This document shows positions 1 to 8,806 of a stretch of DNA of 58,189 bases, piece by piece (the first letter of the stretch is position 1; each line of letters begins with the position of its first letter). The notes beneath the pieces are model-generated. The model was not told where the DNA came from. It saw only the letters and a list, made by a program, of their open reading frames with translations, and did not search any database. The position numbers were made by a program, and so were the translations under genes. This DNA comes from JBBDIM01 sp040880405 (GTDB lineage: Bacteria > Planctomycetota > Planctomycetia > Pirellulales > Pirellulaceae): assembly GCA_040880405.1 (NCBI GenBank), contig JBBDIM010000213.1:1-58189 (forward strand), read 5' to 3'.

Positions 1-2
1 CG

Positions 3-587
3 CAAATCGTCGATCTGAACAGCGAGACCGAAGAGACCAAATCGCTGTACGGGCTGGACCAAAAGGAGACGAGCGTCTTCGGACGCAATTGCCTGATGGC
101 GCGACGCTTGGTCGAGAACGGGGTGCGCTTCGTGCAACTTTACAGTGGTGCCGGCAGCGGCTGGGATTCCCATAACAACATCGAAACGAATCATGGCCGT
201 TTGTGCAAAGAGGTAGATCGTCCAATCGCCGGCCTCCTGAAAGACCTGAAACGCCGCGGCTTATTGGACGAGACTTTGGTCATTTGGGGTGGCGAGTTCG
301 GCCGGACGCCGATGTCGGAGCAAGGCAATGGACGTGATCACAACCCGACTGGCTTCACCATGTGGATGGCCGGTGGCGGCATTCCCGGCGGCCGGGTCAT
401 CGGAGCGACCGACGATCTTGGCCTCCACGTGGTGGAAAACCGCCTGCATGTCCACGATATCCACGCCACCATCATGCGGGCCATGGGAATCGACCACACC
501 AAGATGATTTTCCGCCACAAGGGGCGCCCGGAACGGATCGATTTAAACGAAGGGAAGGCCGACCTCAAGTTGTTGGGGCTGGCTTAA
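3..587 (+). CDS. DUF1501 family protein, C-terminal part (5' truncated)
   Basis: This frame is open from the left edge of the window, so only the last 194 or so residues are present. The C-terminal segment has the look of DUF1501 proteins (alkaline-phosphatase-like fold, often Tat-exported and paired with DUF1549/DUF1553 genes in planctomycetes): a Gly-rich W-D-S-H-N-N segment, the stretch LVIWGGEFGRTP, then GRDHNP followed by GFTMWMAGGGIPGG. These are the most conserved parts of the family. An internal ATG exists at 96, but the homology begins before it, so the gene starts outside the window. The stop codon overlaps the stop of the convergent histidine kinase gene by a few bases. The biochemical role of DUF1501 proteins is not established. 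Confidence 0.9.
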   Translation, partial: QIVDLNSETEETKSLYGLDQKETSVFGRNCLMARRLVENGVRFVQLYSGAGSGWDSHNNIETNHGRLCKEVDRPIAGLLKDLKRRGLLDETLVIWGGEFGRTPMSEQGNGRDHNPTGFTMWMAGGGIPGGRVIGATDDLGLHVVENRLHVHDIHATIMRAMGIDHTKMIFRHKGRPERIDLNEGKADLKLLGLA

Positions 588-2419
588 TTCCGTTTTTGTT
601 GTTGCCGCGAGGTGACCGGCAAGGTCAACACCAGGCAAGCACCCTCTCCCTCACACGATGCAAAGTCGAGTTGACCTCCCAGTGATTTCGCCAAGTCGCG
701 GGACAGCGCCAATCCCAAGCCCACACCGGGAGCCGACCCTGCCGCTTGTTGGACGCTCTTGGAAAACGGGCGAAATAAACGGCGGCGCTCGCGTGGATCA
801 ATTCCAGGACCGTTGTCCGTGACCCGAAACGTGAATCTGTCCGCTTGTCGCCCGACTCGGATTTCGAGGCGGTTTTCTTGCTCGTCGAGTGAGCGGCCAT
901 ACTTGCAGGCATTATCAACCAGGTTGAAAAGGATCTGCTCCACTGCTTCGGGATCCGTGGTAAGTGAATCGTTGAGGCACGCCGGATCGATCTCGATGGC
1001 TAGGGTCATCCCACAGTCCTCGCACCGCTGATGGAGACGATGGGCGGCCCGATCAACGAGTGATGCAATGGTCGACTCTCGAAATTTTTCCACTTGGCGG
1101 CCACGCTCCAAACGGGAATAGGCCAACACGTTTTCAACCAGGTGGGCCAACCGATCTGACTCGCGGTAGAGCGTTTGATGGTATTCCGCCTGTTTCTCGG
1201 GATCGGTCACCATCTGCCCTGCCAGCATTTCGGTGTAAAGCCGAAAGGTGGTAAGCGGGGTTCGCAGTTCATGCGAAACGGCCGCCACAAACCGAGCCCG
1301 CCGCTCGCTCAAACGGACCACTCCCCACAGCAGCGCCCCACCGGCTACCAGCCCAATCATCAGACCACTCCAGGCTAACGCCAATGCCGCGGGTAAGGTC
1401 GAGCGGACGTTGCCATTGGGGATCGCCTCGGGAACGACGATTTCAACCGGCAAGGTCGCCAAAAATCGGCCGGCGACGATTTCACCACCGGTGGCAGGGC
1501 GGAGTTCAAACTCAGGGAGGACCTCACTGGCCGTTTCGCGAAGCGTCTGGGTGATCCGGTTCCAGTCGAGCCAGCAACCTTGAATCACAATCTCCTCCTC
1601 CAGTGCGACTCGCCGAGCCAGCAGAAGTTGATCACCGACCCACACCGGGCTAGAGGTTCCTTCGGCGACGGTCGCCGGGGTCAACTGAATCGCATTTTGC
1701 AACTTATTTACCCGAGCGGTTTGGGCCAGCGACTGCATTGCTGTGTTCCGCTGTTCGAATTGGTAACTACCCTTGGTGACCTGCTGCAATTGCCCAAGTG
1801 AATCTGGTAATTCGGCCTGACGAGTGGCGGGAGGTTCGCCATACCCGGTGGCGATCGGATCGACCATCGCTTGCTGATCCCGATTGTCCCTGTAGTTGTT
1901 AGCGAGCAGGCGAGGCATTTTCTGCTCAGGCAGGTGTGTCAAAAGCTGTTCCGGAACGACGTGCTCCCGCAGATTGGCGAGCAAACGCGGCGCGGCTTCC
2001 AGGCTTTCGTTGGTGGCACCATTAAATAGGGCCCAGGGGCGGACATGTTCCAAGTCTTGGGGTGAGGTCCAACCTTGGCTTGGGCTCCACTGGAAATTGA
2101 GCAGCACGTACTCTGAGGAGGGCCGGACCAATGCGATATCACCGCCGTTCCAATTTTCTTGGGGAGGAAGCTCGGCTGCTTTGGGTGGTCCGACATACTC
2201 AAGGTAGGTCCGGGCCGCTTCCTCGGCCAGAATCGGCGCCATCTGGGTATCCATTTGCCACAGGGCAAGCCCAATGTTTTGTTCCTGCAGGGCCTGGGCT
2301 TTAGCCACGGTTTCCGCGTGGTCCAATCGCATGGCCGCCGCAGTGACGTATGCCATCGCGCCGCAGACGACGGTCGACAGCAGCAAATATAAACCGAGCA
2401 CCAGTTTGGGCTGTCGCAT
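584..2419 (-). CDS. sensor histidine kinase, membrane bound
   Basis: Two-component sensor kinase of 611 residues. A first membrane helix lies near residues 5-27, followed by a periplasmic sensor region of about 310 residues, a second helix near 342-369, a dimerisation/phosphoacceptor domain with the H-box VSHELRTPL (His about 383), and a HATPase domain with N-box LFNLVDNACKYG, G1 box VTDNGPGID and a GVGLGLAL G2 box. The sensor region resembles nothing I recognise, so the signal is unknown. The start lies one base beyond the stop of the upstream response regulator (2421-3164), so the pair is almost certainly cotranscribed and cognate. The gene is convergent with, and overlaps by 4 bp, the DUF1501 gene. 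Confidence 0.93.
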   Translation of the reverse strand: MRQPKLVLGLYLLLSTVVCGAMAYVTAAAMRLDHAETVAKAQALQEQNIGLALWQMDTQMAPILAEEAARTYLEYVGPPKAAELPPQENWNGGDIALVRPSSEYVLLNFQWSPSQGWTSPQDLEHVRPWALFNGATNESLEAAPRLLANLREHVVPEQLLTHLPEQKMPRLLANNYRDNRDQQAMVDPIATGYGEPPATRQAELPDSLGQLQQVTKGSYQFEQRNTAMQSLAQTARVNKLQNAIQLTPATVAEGTSSPVWVGDQLLLARRVALEEEIVIQGCWLDWNRITQTLRETASEVLPEFELRPATGGEIVAGRFLATLPVEIVVPEAIPNGNVRSTLPAALALAWSGLMIGLVAGGALLWGVVRLSERRARFVAAVSHELRTPLTTFRLYTEMLAGQMVTDPEKQAEYHQTLYRESDRLAHLVENVLAYSRLERGRQVEKFRESTIASLVDRAAHRLHQRCEDCGMTLAIEIDPACLNDSLTTDPEAVEQILFNLVDNACKYGRSLDEQENRLEIRVGRQADRFTFRVTDNGPGIDPRERRRLFRPFSKSVQQAAGSAPGVGLGLALSRDLAKSLGGQLDFASCEGEGACLVLTLPVTSRQQQKRN

Positions 2420-2420
2420 C

Positions 2421-3164
2421 TTACGAGCCCTCCGCCAGATTCGACGTGGTTGGCATCGCGCCCTGGGAGGGCTCCGACACTTTCAGGAGATACCCTTCGC
2501 CTCGAACGGTTTTCAGGATACCGGAATCGATTCCTAGCCGCGTCAGTTTCTCCCGGACCCTGGCGACCTGCATATCGACAGTTCGTGTCTCGACCCCGCG
2601 TGGATTGATCCCCCAGACCCCCTTGAGCAGTTCTTCCCGCGAAATCGGATGCCCACCCTGGGCCGCCAGATAGCGGATCAACTGGGTTTCCAGTTCCGAG
2701 AGGCTGACCGATTGCCCATTCTCCGTCGACATCGTGCGCCGCGCGATATCAACCGTTGCTCCCGGCAACACAATTTGCTCAAGGTTTTCGATGCGGGGGA
2801 TCGCCCTCCGCAGGACGGCCTCGACTCTTGCGATCAATTCCCGCACGCTGAACGGCTTGACGACGTAGTCGTCCGCGCCCAGTTTCAGGCCTTGCACCCG
2901 GTCTTCCTCTTGGCCCATCGCGGTCAGGATGATCACGCTTTGATTAGAATCGTGGCGACGGATATCGCGGAGAATTTCCAAACCTGAGAGATCAGGCAGC
3001 ACCAAATCCAAGAGCAGCAAATCGAAGCTTGCCGATTTGGCCAGTTCCAAGCCCAACTTGCCATTGGCCGCTTCCAGAACACGGTAACCGGAATGGGTCA
3101 AGGCATCGACGATCCCGCGGCGGATCGCGTTGTCGTCTTCAATGGTCAGGATGGTGCTCGACAT
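2421..3164 (-). CDS. response regulator, OmpR/PhoB family
   Basis: 247-residue regulator. The receiver domain has the acidic pair E9-D10-D11, phosphoacceptor Asp53 in LLLLDLVLPD, the conserved Thr in ILTAMG and Lys in YVVKPF. It is followed by a winged-helix DNA-binding domain of the OmpR type (typical end: VRGEGYLLKV). A tail of about 20 residues follows the wing. It precedes the histidine kinase gene with a one-base gap and is presumably phosphorylated by it. OmpR/PhoB regulators bind direct repeats with an 11-bp period; one such repeat lies at 4804-4823 between the next divergent genes and is a candidate target (inference). No strong Shine-Dalgarno sequence is visible before the start. Confidence 0.93.
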   Translation of the reverse strand: MSSTILTIEDDNAIRRGIVDALTHSGYRVLEAANGKLGLELAKSASFDLLLLDLVLPDLSGLEILRDIRRHDSNQSVIILTAMGQEEDRVQGLKLGADDYVVKPFSVRELIARVEAVLRRAIPRIENLEQIVLPGATVDIARRTMSTENGQSVSLSELETQLIRYLAAQGGHPISREELLKGVWGINPRGVETRTVDMQVARVREKLTRLGIDSGILKTVRGEGYLLKVSEPSQGAMPTTSNLAEGS

Positions 3165-3279
3165 GCCGGGTCGTCCGCAGTGAAGAAGGATATCAAAGAC
3201 TACCGTTTATTTTAACGTAAAGAACAAAGCGTTGGCGGGGATTCCCGTAAAGTACTTTGTTGGCGGAGATCGGCAATGC

Positions 3280-3315
3280 AAAAACCACCTCGCGCGAAGA
3301 ATCACGCGGGGTGGT
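3280..3315 (-). terminator. intrinsic terminator after the thioredoxin-fold gene
   Basis: An 11-bp stem (3284-3294 with 3305-3315, one G-U pair) with a 10-base loop is followed, reading on the minus strand, by five T residues. It lies 43 bp beyond the stop of the gene at 3358-4719 and just before the response regulator, so it separates these two minus-strand units. Confidence 0.75.
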
Positions 3316-3357
3316 GAAAAGTCAGGAGAGATGACCCGAAGGGTGATTGAACGGGCG

Positions 3358-4719
3358 TTACTTCGAAGTGCCCCCCTGGGGAAAGTAGTTTCGAACTCGG
3401 ATCACTGGCAGCGACGGTGTGGTTCCGGCGTTGACCAATCCGCTGTACTGATCGCTGGCGACCAATCCCAGCCAAGGGTCGGACAGTGGCATCAAAAACA
3501 GTTTTTCATACACCTGCTGGTTCAGATTCGTCACTTGGCCAGTCACCGCGTCCCATTGATTTTCATCAGCAAACCACAGGTGAATTTGTCGCCGCAGGCG
3601 AAACTCGTTCTGGACGGTATCCCGTGCGATGTTACCTTCCAATTGCCGAATCATTCGCAACACCGGGTCTTCCACCACGCTTTTGGTCATCGCTAATCGG
3701 CTGGCCTGAAGGGCGGTGGGATTTTCGCTACGAATCAGTTGCCGGCTCCGGTCATCCAGATTTCGACCCACGGCATGCCGTGCGGCTAAGGCTTGCCAAT
3801 CCTGATCGGTCATTTTACGTTCAAGGTCTAGAGCCCGCTGCTCTCCCCAATGCATGCTGTAGACCGCAGCGGAAGCAGTTAGGGGCTCCCAGCGGGCAGG
3901 ATCGACCGCGTTTAGCTCATCGTGCCACTTTGAGACCAGCCGAGCGTGGGACGATTGGTGATAACGCGTCAAGTGACGTTCCCAATCTCGGCCGGTAAGG
4001 GATGCCAGTTCCGAGTGGAGCTGAACACCATCCTCCGCCCACTGGAGAAACGACTGGGGATCGTACAGGCCTGGCAACGCGTCGATCGGCCTTCCGTCGG
4101 CAGCCAGGATGTAGTGGGCGCTGTTTCCAGTGATCGTCCGCTCTACCACTCGCCCGTCGCCGTAGTCGATGGTGAGCTTGGGAACTTCACGGACGGTCTC
4201 CCAGTGCAGGATATAGTGGTCTCGCAAGTATTGTGAGATCTCCTCGTTGGCGTACAGCGTCGTTCGAAAGAAGCGGCTGTTAGCACAGCTTAACTCCTCA
4301 GTCAGTTTACCCAGCATCCGCAGGGCCAAGATCGGCTTGTTTTGCTCGGTGGCGGCCTGCTTGGCTTTGTCGAGGTCGGTGTACCAGTACAGCCCGGAAG
4401 TCGAGCAGTACCGTTGGCCTCCCACCTGATCAATGATTTGGTTCAGTTTTTCCATGATCCGGGTTAATCCCGCGGCATCAGGTTCATTGGGGGTATCTCG
4501 CAAATGGTTGCGATAGTGATCGCGTTCGGCGATCACTCGGTCGAGGGCCGCAGGGCCCTCTTCCCGCAATTTCGCGATCGCCGGCAGGGCAATCTCCGCC
4601 TCATCGCTCATCGCCTCCTGTAGCGTCGATTGTTCGCCATAACCGCCGCCGGCGAAGACCGCGCCGCAGATCAGCAGGCTCAGCATCGCACCACCAGTCC
4701 AATGGATTGTTCGCATCAT
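3358..4719 (-). CDS. exported protein with thioredoxin-like fold, no CxxC
   Basis: 453 residues beginning with a signal peptide (hydrophobic stretch around residues 9-24, ending near FAGGG). Around residues 110-225 the pattern K-P-I-L-A-L, then CANSRFF, then a helix and HYILHW, then H-Y-I-L-A-A-D-G-R-P, follows the order seen in thioredoxin-like domains that handle reactive partners, including the cis-Pro-like region. The usual CxxC is absent: only one Cys remains in CANS. The C-terminal half is helical, Arg/Leu-rich and not recognised. A clear AAGGAG lies upstream of the first ATG. The gene is divergent from the DUF1592 gene and ends in a terminator. The role is unknown; a redox function is doubtful without the second cysteine. 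Confidence 0.7.
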   Translation of the reverse strand: MMRTIHWTGGAMLSLLICGAVFAGGGYGEQSTLQEAMSDEAEIALPAIAKLREEGPAALDRVIAERDHYRNHLRDTPNEPDAAGLTRIMEKLNQIIDQVGGQRYCSTSGLYWYTDLDKAKQAATEQNKPILALRMLGKLTEELSCANSRFFRTTLYANEEISQYLRDHYILHWETVREVPKLTIDYGDGRVVERTITGNSAHYILAADGRPIDALPGLYDPQSFLQWAEDGVQLHSELASLTGRDWERHLTRYHQSSHARLVSKWHDELNAVDPARWEPLTASAAVYSMHWGEQRALDLERKMTDQDWQALAARHAVGRNLDDRSRQLIRSENPTALQASRLAMTKSVVEDPVLRMIRQLEGNIARDTVQNEFRLRRQIHLWFADENQWDAVTGQVTNLNQQVYEKLFLMPLSDPWLGLVASDQYSGLVNAGTTPSLPVIRVRNYFPQGGTSK

Positions 4720-5029
4720 TTCCGGCTCCTTACATCTTGGGGAAACTTTGAAAGGTGAGGCTCGCTCTCACCTCCGCTGATTGTAAGGGCAATTCGGCCC
4801 TAACTTTGTAACCGCTTTGTAACGGGCCGATCGACGTAAGTCTCTGTACTGTTACCATTTATAGGACGGGATTAAGAGTGGAATCCGCTCCGTTAAGCTT
4901 GACTTTTACGGCGAGATTCGATACTCTACACGAACTGGATGTCATTCATCCGACCCTCCCTCCATGTCCTTCCCCCGGCGTTCACCTGCCTTTCTTCCTT
5001 CTACTATGGTCCATCGGACCAAACCCTCA
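4720..5029. promoter_or_regulatory. divergent intergenic region with an 11-bp direct repeat
   Basis: This region separates the divergent genes at 3358-4719 and 5030-7372 and must hold both promoters. It contains two copies of CTTTGTAAC at 4804-4812 and 4815-4823, spaced exactly 11 bp, flanked by the inverted pair CGGCCC (4795-4800) and GGGCCG (4824-4829). A second hairpin lies at 4754-4772. Direct repeats with an 11-bp period are typical of OmpR/PhoB-family operators. No unambiguous -35/-10 pair was assigned. Confidence 0.4.
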
Positions 5030-7372
5030 ATGCTTCGTTTCATGCGCCAGGAAAACTCGAAAATACGCGATACGCTATGGGTCGTCACCTGCCTGGGTTT
5101 TGTGCTCGCTTCGCTGGGGGATGCAAGGGCCGAGGAGGATCTCAAAGTCCGCGGCCTTCAGGTATATAAGAATTTGTGCGCCGATTGCCACGGCGACGAC
5201 GGCAAGGGGGTGGCCGGGGCGAGTGAATCGCCGCTGCATGGCACTCGCTCGATTGAGGACCTGACCCGCGTCATCGTGCAAACCATGCCGGAGGACGATC
5301 CGGATGCCTGTGTTGGCGAAGAGGCCGAAGCGGTCAGTCGCTACATCTACAATGCGTTCTATTCCCCGGCATCCCGACTTGGCACGAGTGCCAACCGAGT
5401 GCAGCTTTCCCATTTCACGAAACAGCAGTATGCAATCGCCCTTTCCGACATTTTGAGCATGTCCCGAGGAAATGCCCCGGCCAACAAAATCTGGAAGAAG
5501 GGGGGCCTAAAGGGAATCTATTACAACGATCGGCGGCACAACAACAAGGAAAAGAAGATCGAACGGATCGATCCCGTCATCGATTTTGATTTCCAGGAGG
5601 GGACCCCCAGCGAGGAGCTCGAGAAAAAGGAAGAATTCGCGATCCGCTGGCAAGGTTCGATTTGGGTCGAAGAGGATGGTGACTATGAATTCATCATGGT
5701 CACCGAGAACGGTGCCCGACTCTGGCTCAACGGCGAGCAAAGCCCACTCATCGACGAGTGGACCGCCTCGCATGGCCCACCCCGGGAAAACCGGGCGACG
5801 ATTCGCCTGATTGGCGGACGTGGCTACCCGCTGCGATTGGACATGTTCAAGTTCAAGGACAAGCGGAGCTCGATGGTCCTGAAGTGGAAGCCACCTCATG
5901 GACCGGAGGAAGTGATCCCCGCGAGCGTCCTATCGGACCAAGGGACCTACGAGATCTTCGTTCCTACCACCACCCTACCGGCCGATGACCGGGTGTTTGG
6001 CTATGAGCGTGGCATCTCTGTCTCCAAGGACTGGCACGCCGCGACCACAGCCGGAGCCTTGGAGGTCGCGGCCTACGTGGCGAACAACATCGACCGACTG
6101 GCCAAAACCCGGGAGCAAGATGAGGATCGAGCCGACAAGGCCCGGAAGTATTGCGAAAAACTGGTCGAACTGGCGCTCCGACGACCACTTTCCGACGACG
6201 AAAAACAGTTTTATGTCGGCCGGTTTTTCGAAGGGGAAGAGCACCTGGACGCCGCCATCAAACGCTGCGTGCTGTTGACCTTCAAATCGCCGAGATTTCT
6301 GTATCCCACAATCGAGAACAATCCCCCGGACGACTTCGATCGGGCCACGCGGTTGGCGCTTGCGCTCTGGAATTCGGTTCCGGATCGGGCCCTCTTCGAA
6401 GCGGCGGAAAAGGGGCAATTAAACACGCTGGAACAAATTGCAACGCATTCCAAGCGGATGCTGGAGGACCCCAGGGCCCACAAAAAAATGCGGGACTTCC
6501 TGCACGTCTGGCTCCAGTTGAACGAAAAAGAAGTGGGAGCGAAGAACGAGGAGCTGTTCCCGGAGTTCGATCCGCTGGTCCTGGCAGATTTGCGGCGGTC
6601 GCTGAACATGCAATTGGATGAGGTCGTCTGGAGCGACTCTTCCGACTTCCGCCAACTGCTATTGGCCGAGGAGGTGTTTTTGAATGCGCGTCTGGCCAAG
6701 ATCTACGGCGTGGAGCGAGAGTTTGAAGCGGAGTTCGAGAAGGTCCGGTTCGAGCCAGAGCACCGGGCTGGTGTCCTCACGCATCCCTACCTGATGGCGT
6801 CGCTAGCGTTTCATGACCTCAGTTCTCCGATTCACCGTGGCGTTTTCGTCACGCGCAGGCTTCTGGGGCGGAATTTAAATCCTCCGCCTCAAGCGACGGA
6901 ATTTAAGGATGGAGATTTCCAGCATGGAATGACGACACGAGAAAAAGTCGCTGTCATGACCGAGCCCGCCGCCTGCATGTCCTGCCACAACGTCATTAAT
7001 CCGCTCGGTTTCAGCCTGGAACACTTCGACGCGATCGGCCGCTATCGCGACCACGAAGCAGATAAACCAATCGACGCCTCGGCGATTTATGTTTCCGAGT
7101 TTGGGGAAGAGATCAAGTTTAACGGGGCCAAAGATCTGGCCCGGTTCATCTCCGAGAACAAGACCGCCCATGGTTCGTTTGTTGACCAGTTGTTCCATGA
7201 AACGATCAAACACCCGATCGACGCCTTTGGCGAAGGAACTCGGGAAAATTTGATCGAGAAGTTCGAAAAATCTGGGTACAATATCCGCGAGCTTTGGCTG
7301 GAGATTGCCAAGGTCTCGACACTCCATCGTCATTCACCTGAAAGCGAGGGTTCTGATGTCGCACAAAACTAG
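5030..7372 (+). CDS. DUF1592/DUF1588/DUF1585 protein with cytochrome c and PA14 domains
   Basis: Exported planctomycete protein of about 780 residues. After a signal peptide (VTCLGFVLASLGDARA) comes a cytochrome c domain with haem motif CADCH, a DUF1587/1592-type region, a PA14-like beta domain (WQGSIWVEEDGDYEF ... GARLWLNGEQ ... LRLDMF), then DUF1592, DUF1588 with a second C-x-x-C-H motif (CMSCH) and the DUF1585 end (FHETIKHPIDAFG). Such proteins pair with DUF1552 proteins, as here. The PA14 domain suggests binding of a glycan or cell-surface ligand (inference). An upstream ATG at 4964 is in frame but would precede the signal peptide by a long Pro-rich leader; 5030 or 5042 fits a secretion signal better. 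It overlaps the next gene by 17 bp. Confidence 0.88.
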   Translation: MLRFMRQENSKIRDTLWVVTCLGFVLASLGDARAEEDLKVRGLQVYKNLCADCHGDDGKGVAGASESPLHGTRSIEDLTRVIVQTMPEDDPDACVGEEAEAVSRYIYNAFYSPASRLGTSANRVQLSHFTKQQYAIALSDILSMSRGNAPANKIWKKGGLKGIYYNDRRHNNKEKKIERIDPVIDFDFQEGTPSEELEKKEEFAIRWQGSIWVEEDGDYEFIMVTENGARLWLNGEQSPLIDEWTASHGPPRENRATIRLIGGRGYPLRLDMFKFKDKRSSMVLKWKPPHGPEEVIPASVLSDQGTYEIFVPTTTLPADDRVFGYERGISVSKDWHAATTAGALEVAAYVANNIDRLAKTREQDEDRADKARKYCEKLVELALRRPLSDDEKQFYVGRFFEGEEHLDAAIKRCVLLTFKSPRFLYPTIENNPPDDFDRATRLALALWNSVPDRALFEAAEKGQLNTLEQIATHSKRMLEDPRAHKKMRDFLHVWLQLNEKEVGAKNEELFPEFDPLVLADLRRSLNMQLDEVVWSDSSDFRQLLLAEEVFLNARLAKIYGVEREFEAEFEKVRFEPEHRAGVLTHPYLMASLAFHDLSSPIHRGVFVTRRLLGRNLNPPPQATEFKDGDFQHGMTTREKVAVMTEPAACMSCHNVINPLGFSLEHFDAIGRYRDHEADKPIDASAIYVSEFGEEIKFNGAKDLARFISENKTAHGSFVDQLFHETIKHPIDAFGEGTRENLIEKFEKSGYNIRELWLEIAKVSTLHRHSPESEGSDVAQN

Positions 7373-8675
7373 ACGCCGATTCATCCAGGAGCTGGGACTC
7401 TCGTCCGCCACGTTGCCACTGTTGATGGGTTTGCCTAGTGTCGCATCGGCCGCGCGGCAGTCGACCCGCAAGCAGCGACTGGTGGTGATGTTCACTCCGA
7501 ACGGCGTGGTTCAAAAGAACTTCTGGCCCGAACAAACCGGGAGCGAGTTTACTCTGCCGGAGAGTCTCAAGCCGCTGGAGCCGTATCAAGACCAGACCTT
7601 GGTCTTGAAAGGAGTGTGTGATCGGGTCCGCGGCGATGGCGATAGCCACATGCGAGGGATGAGCTGCCTGTTGACAGGCATCGAGCTATTCCCTGGCAAT
7701 ATCCAAGGTGGTTCGCATACACCAGCCGGTTGGGCCAGCGGGCTGTCGATGGACCAGGAGATCAAAAACTTCCTGCAATCGAAGGCGGAGACCCAAACCC
7801 GATTTGGCTCGTTAGAGTTTGGCGTGAACGTCCCGGACCGGGCCGACCCGTGGACGCGAATGGTCTATTCCGGCCCCAACAAGCCGGTCGCTCCGATCAA
7901 CGACCCTTACCGGATGTTCGAAAAGCTGTATGGTTCCGTCAAGGATCAGGCTCACCTTCGGAGTGTGCTCGATGGCATCCACGAGGACTTGGCGAAGGTC
8001 CGGCCGCACATTAGTCGCGAGGATCACCATGTCCTGGAAGACCACGCGGAACTCGTTCGCGGCTTGGAAGCCGAACTGACAGCCGCCAAAGATCAAGAGC
8101 TGCAAGTTCCGCCGCCGGAGCAGACACCCGGCATCAAGGAAACCAACGAAAACATGCCGCTGATCAGCAAGATGCAAATCGAGCTGATGGTCAGCGCGTT
8201 CGCCAACGATTTGGCTAGAGTCAGCACGCTTCAGTACACGCGGAGTGTCGGTCAGGCGAAGATGAGCTGGATTGGCGTGGACGACGACCATCACGGGCTG
8301 TCGCACAAACCGGACAGCGACGAGGACTCGCAAGAGAAGCTGACAAAAATCAACAAGTGGTTCTGTGAGGAACTTGCCCACTTAGTCAAACGTCTGGCCG
8401 AAACGCCGGAGCCGGACGGCAGTGGTAGCCTGCTGGATAACACCACCATTGTGTGGACCAACGAACTGGGTAAAGGAAACTCCCACACGCTGGACGACAT
8501 CCCGTTCGTGCTGGTTGGTGGTGGTCTCGACTTCAAAATGGGGCGTTCCTTGCAATACGAGCGCGTAGCCCACAACCGCCTGCTGATGGCGTTTGCCCAT
8601 TCATTCGGTCATCATGTCGAAACGTTTGGCAATCCTGATTTTTGTGGAGACGGGGTCCTAGGCGACCTAACTTAG
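7356..8675 (+). CDS. DUF1552 family protein, Tat-exported
   Basis: 439 residues starting MSHKTRRRFIQELG, a twin-arginine type signal followed by a hydrophobic stretch. The start at 7356 is chosen because it places the RR signal at the N-terminus and gives a short coupled overlap with the stop of the DUF1592 gene; an in-frame ATG at 7305 would add 17 residues before the signal. The body shows features of DUF1552 proteins (PNGV near the start, MRGMSCLLTG, a central coiled helix region, TIVWTNELGKGNSH, and a C-terminal HNRLLMAFAHSFG). These proteins are thought to form an exported partner of DUF1592 haem proteins in planctomycetes; the reaction is unknown. Transcription ends at the terminator just downstream. 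Confidence 0.9.
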   Translation: MSHKTRRRFIQELGLSSATLPLLMGLPSVASAARQSTRKQRLVVMFTPNGVVQKNFWPEQTGSEFTLPESLKPLEPYQDQTLVLKGVCDRVRGDGDSHMRGMSCLLTGIELFPGNIQGGSHTPAGWASGLSMDQEIKNFLQSKAETQTRFGSLEFGVNVPDRADPWTRMVYSGPNKPVAPINDPYRMFEKLYGSVKDQAHLRSVLDGIHEDLAKVRPHISREDHHVLEDHAELVRGLEAELTAAKDQELQVPPPEQTPGIKETNENMPLISKMQIELMVSAFANDLARVSTLQYTRSVGQAKMSWIGVDDDHHGLSHKPDSDEDSQEKLTKINKWFCEELAHLVKRLAETPEPDGSGSLLDNTTIVWTNELGKGNSHTLDDIPFVLVGGGLDFKMGRSLQYERVAHNRLLMAFAHSFGHHVETFGNPDFCGDGVLGDLT

Positions 8676-8709
8676 GCCCGCAATTAAAATTCAGCGTATA
8701 TTGAATTCA

Positions 8710-8741
8710 AGCGGTCCTCTTTCGCCGAGGACCGCTTTTTT
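8710..8741 (+). terminator. intrinsic terminator after the DUF1552 gene
   Basis: A 9-10 bp perfect stem (8710-8719 with 8727-8736), 7-base loop and a run of six T residues lie 35 bp downstream of the DUF1552 stop codon. Confidence 0.9.
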
Positions 8742-8806
8742 GCTGCGCGGGCGTCGACTAATCTGAAGCAATGTTCCTTGTTTCGGAATCCTTACCGGGA
8801 ATCGCC

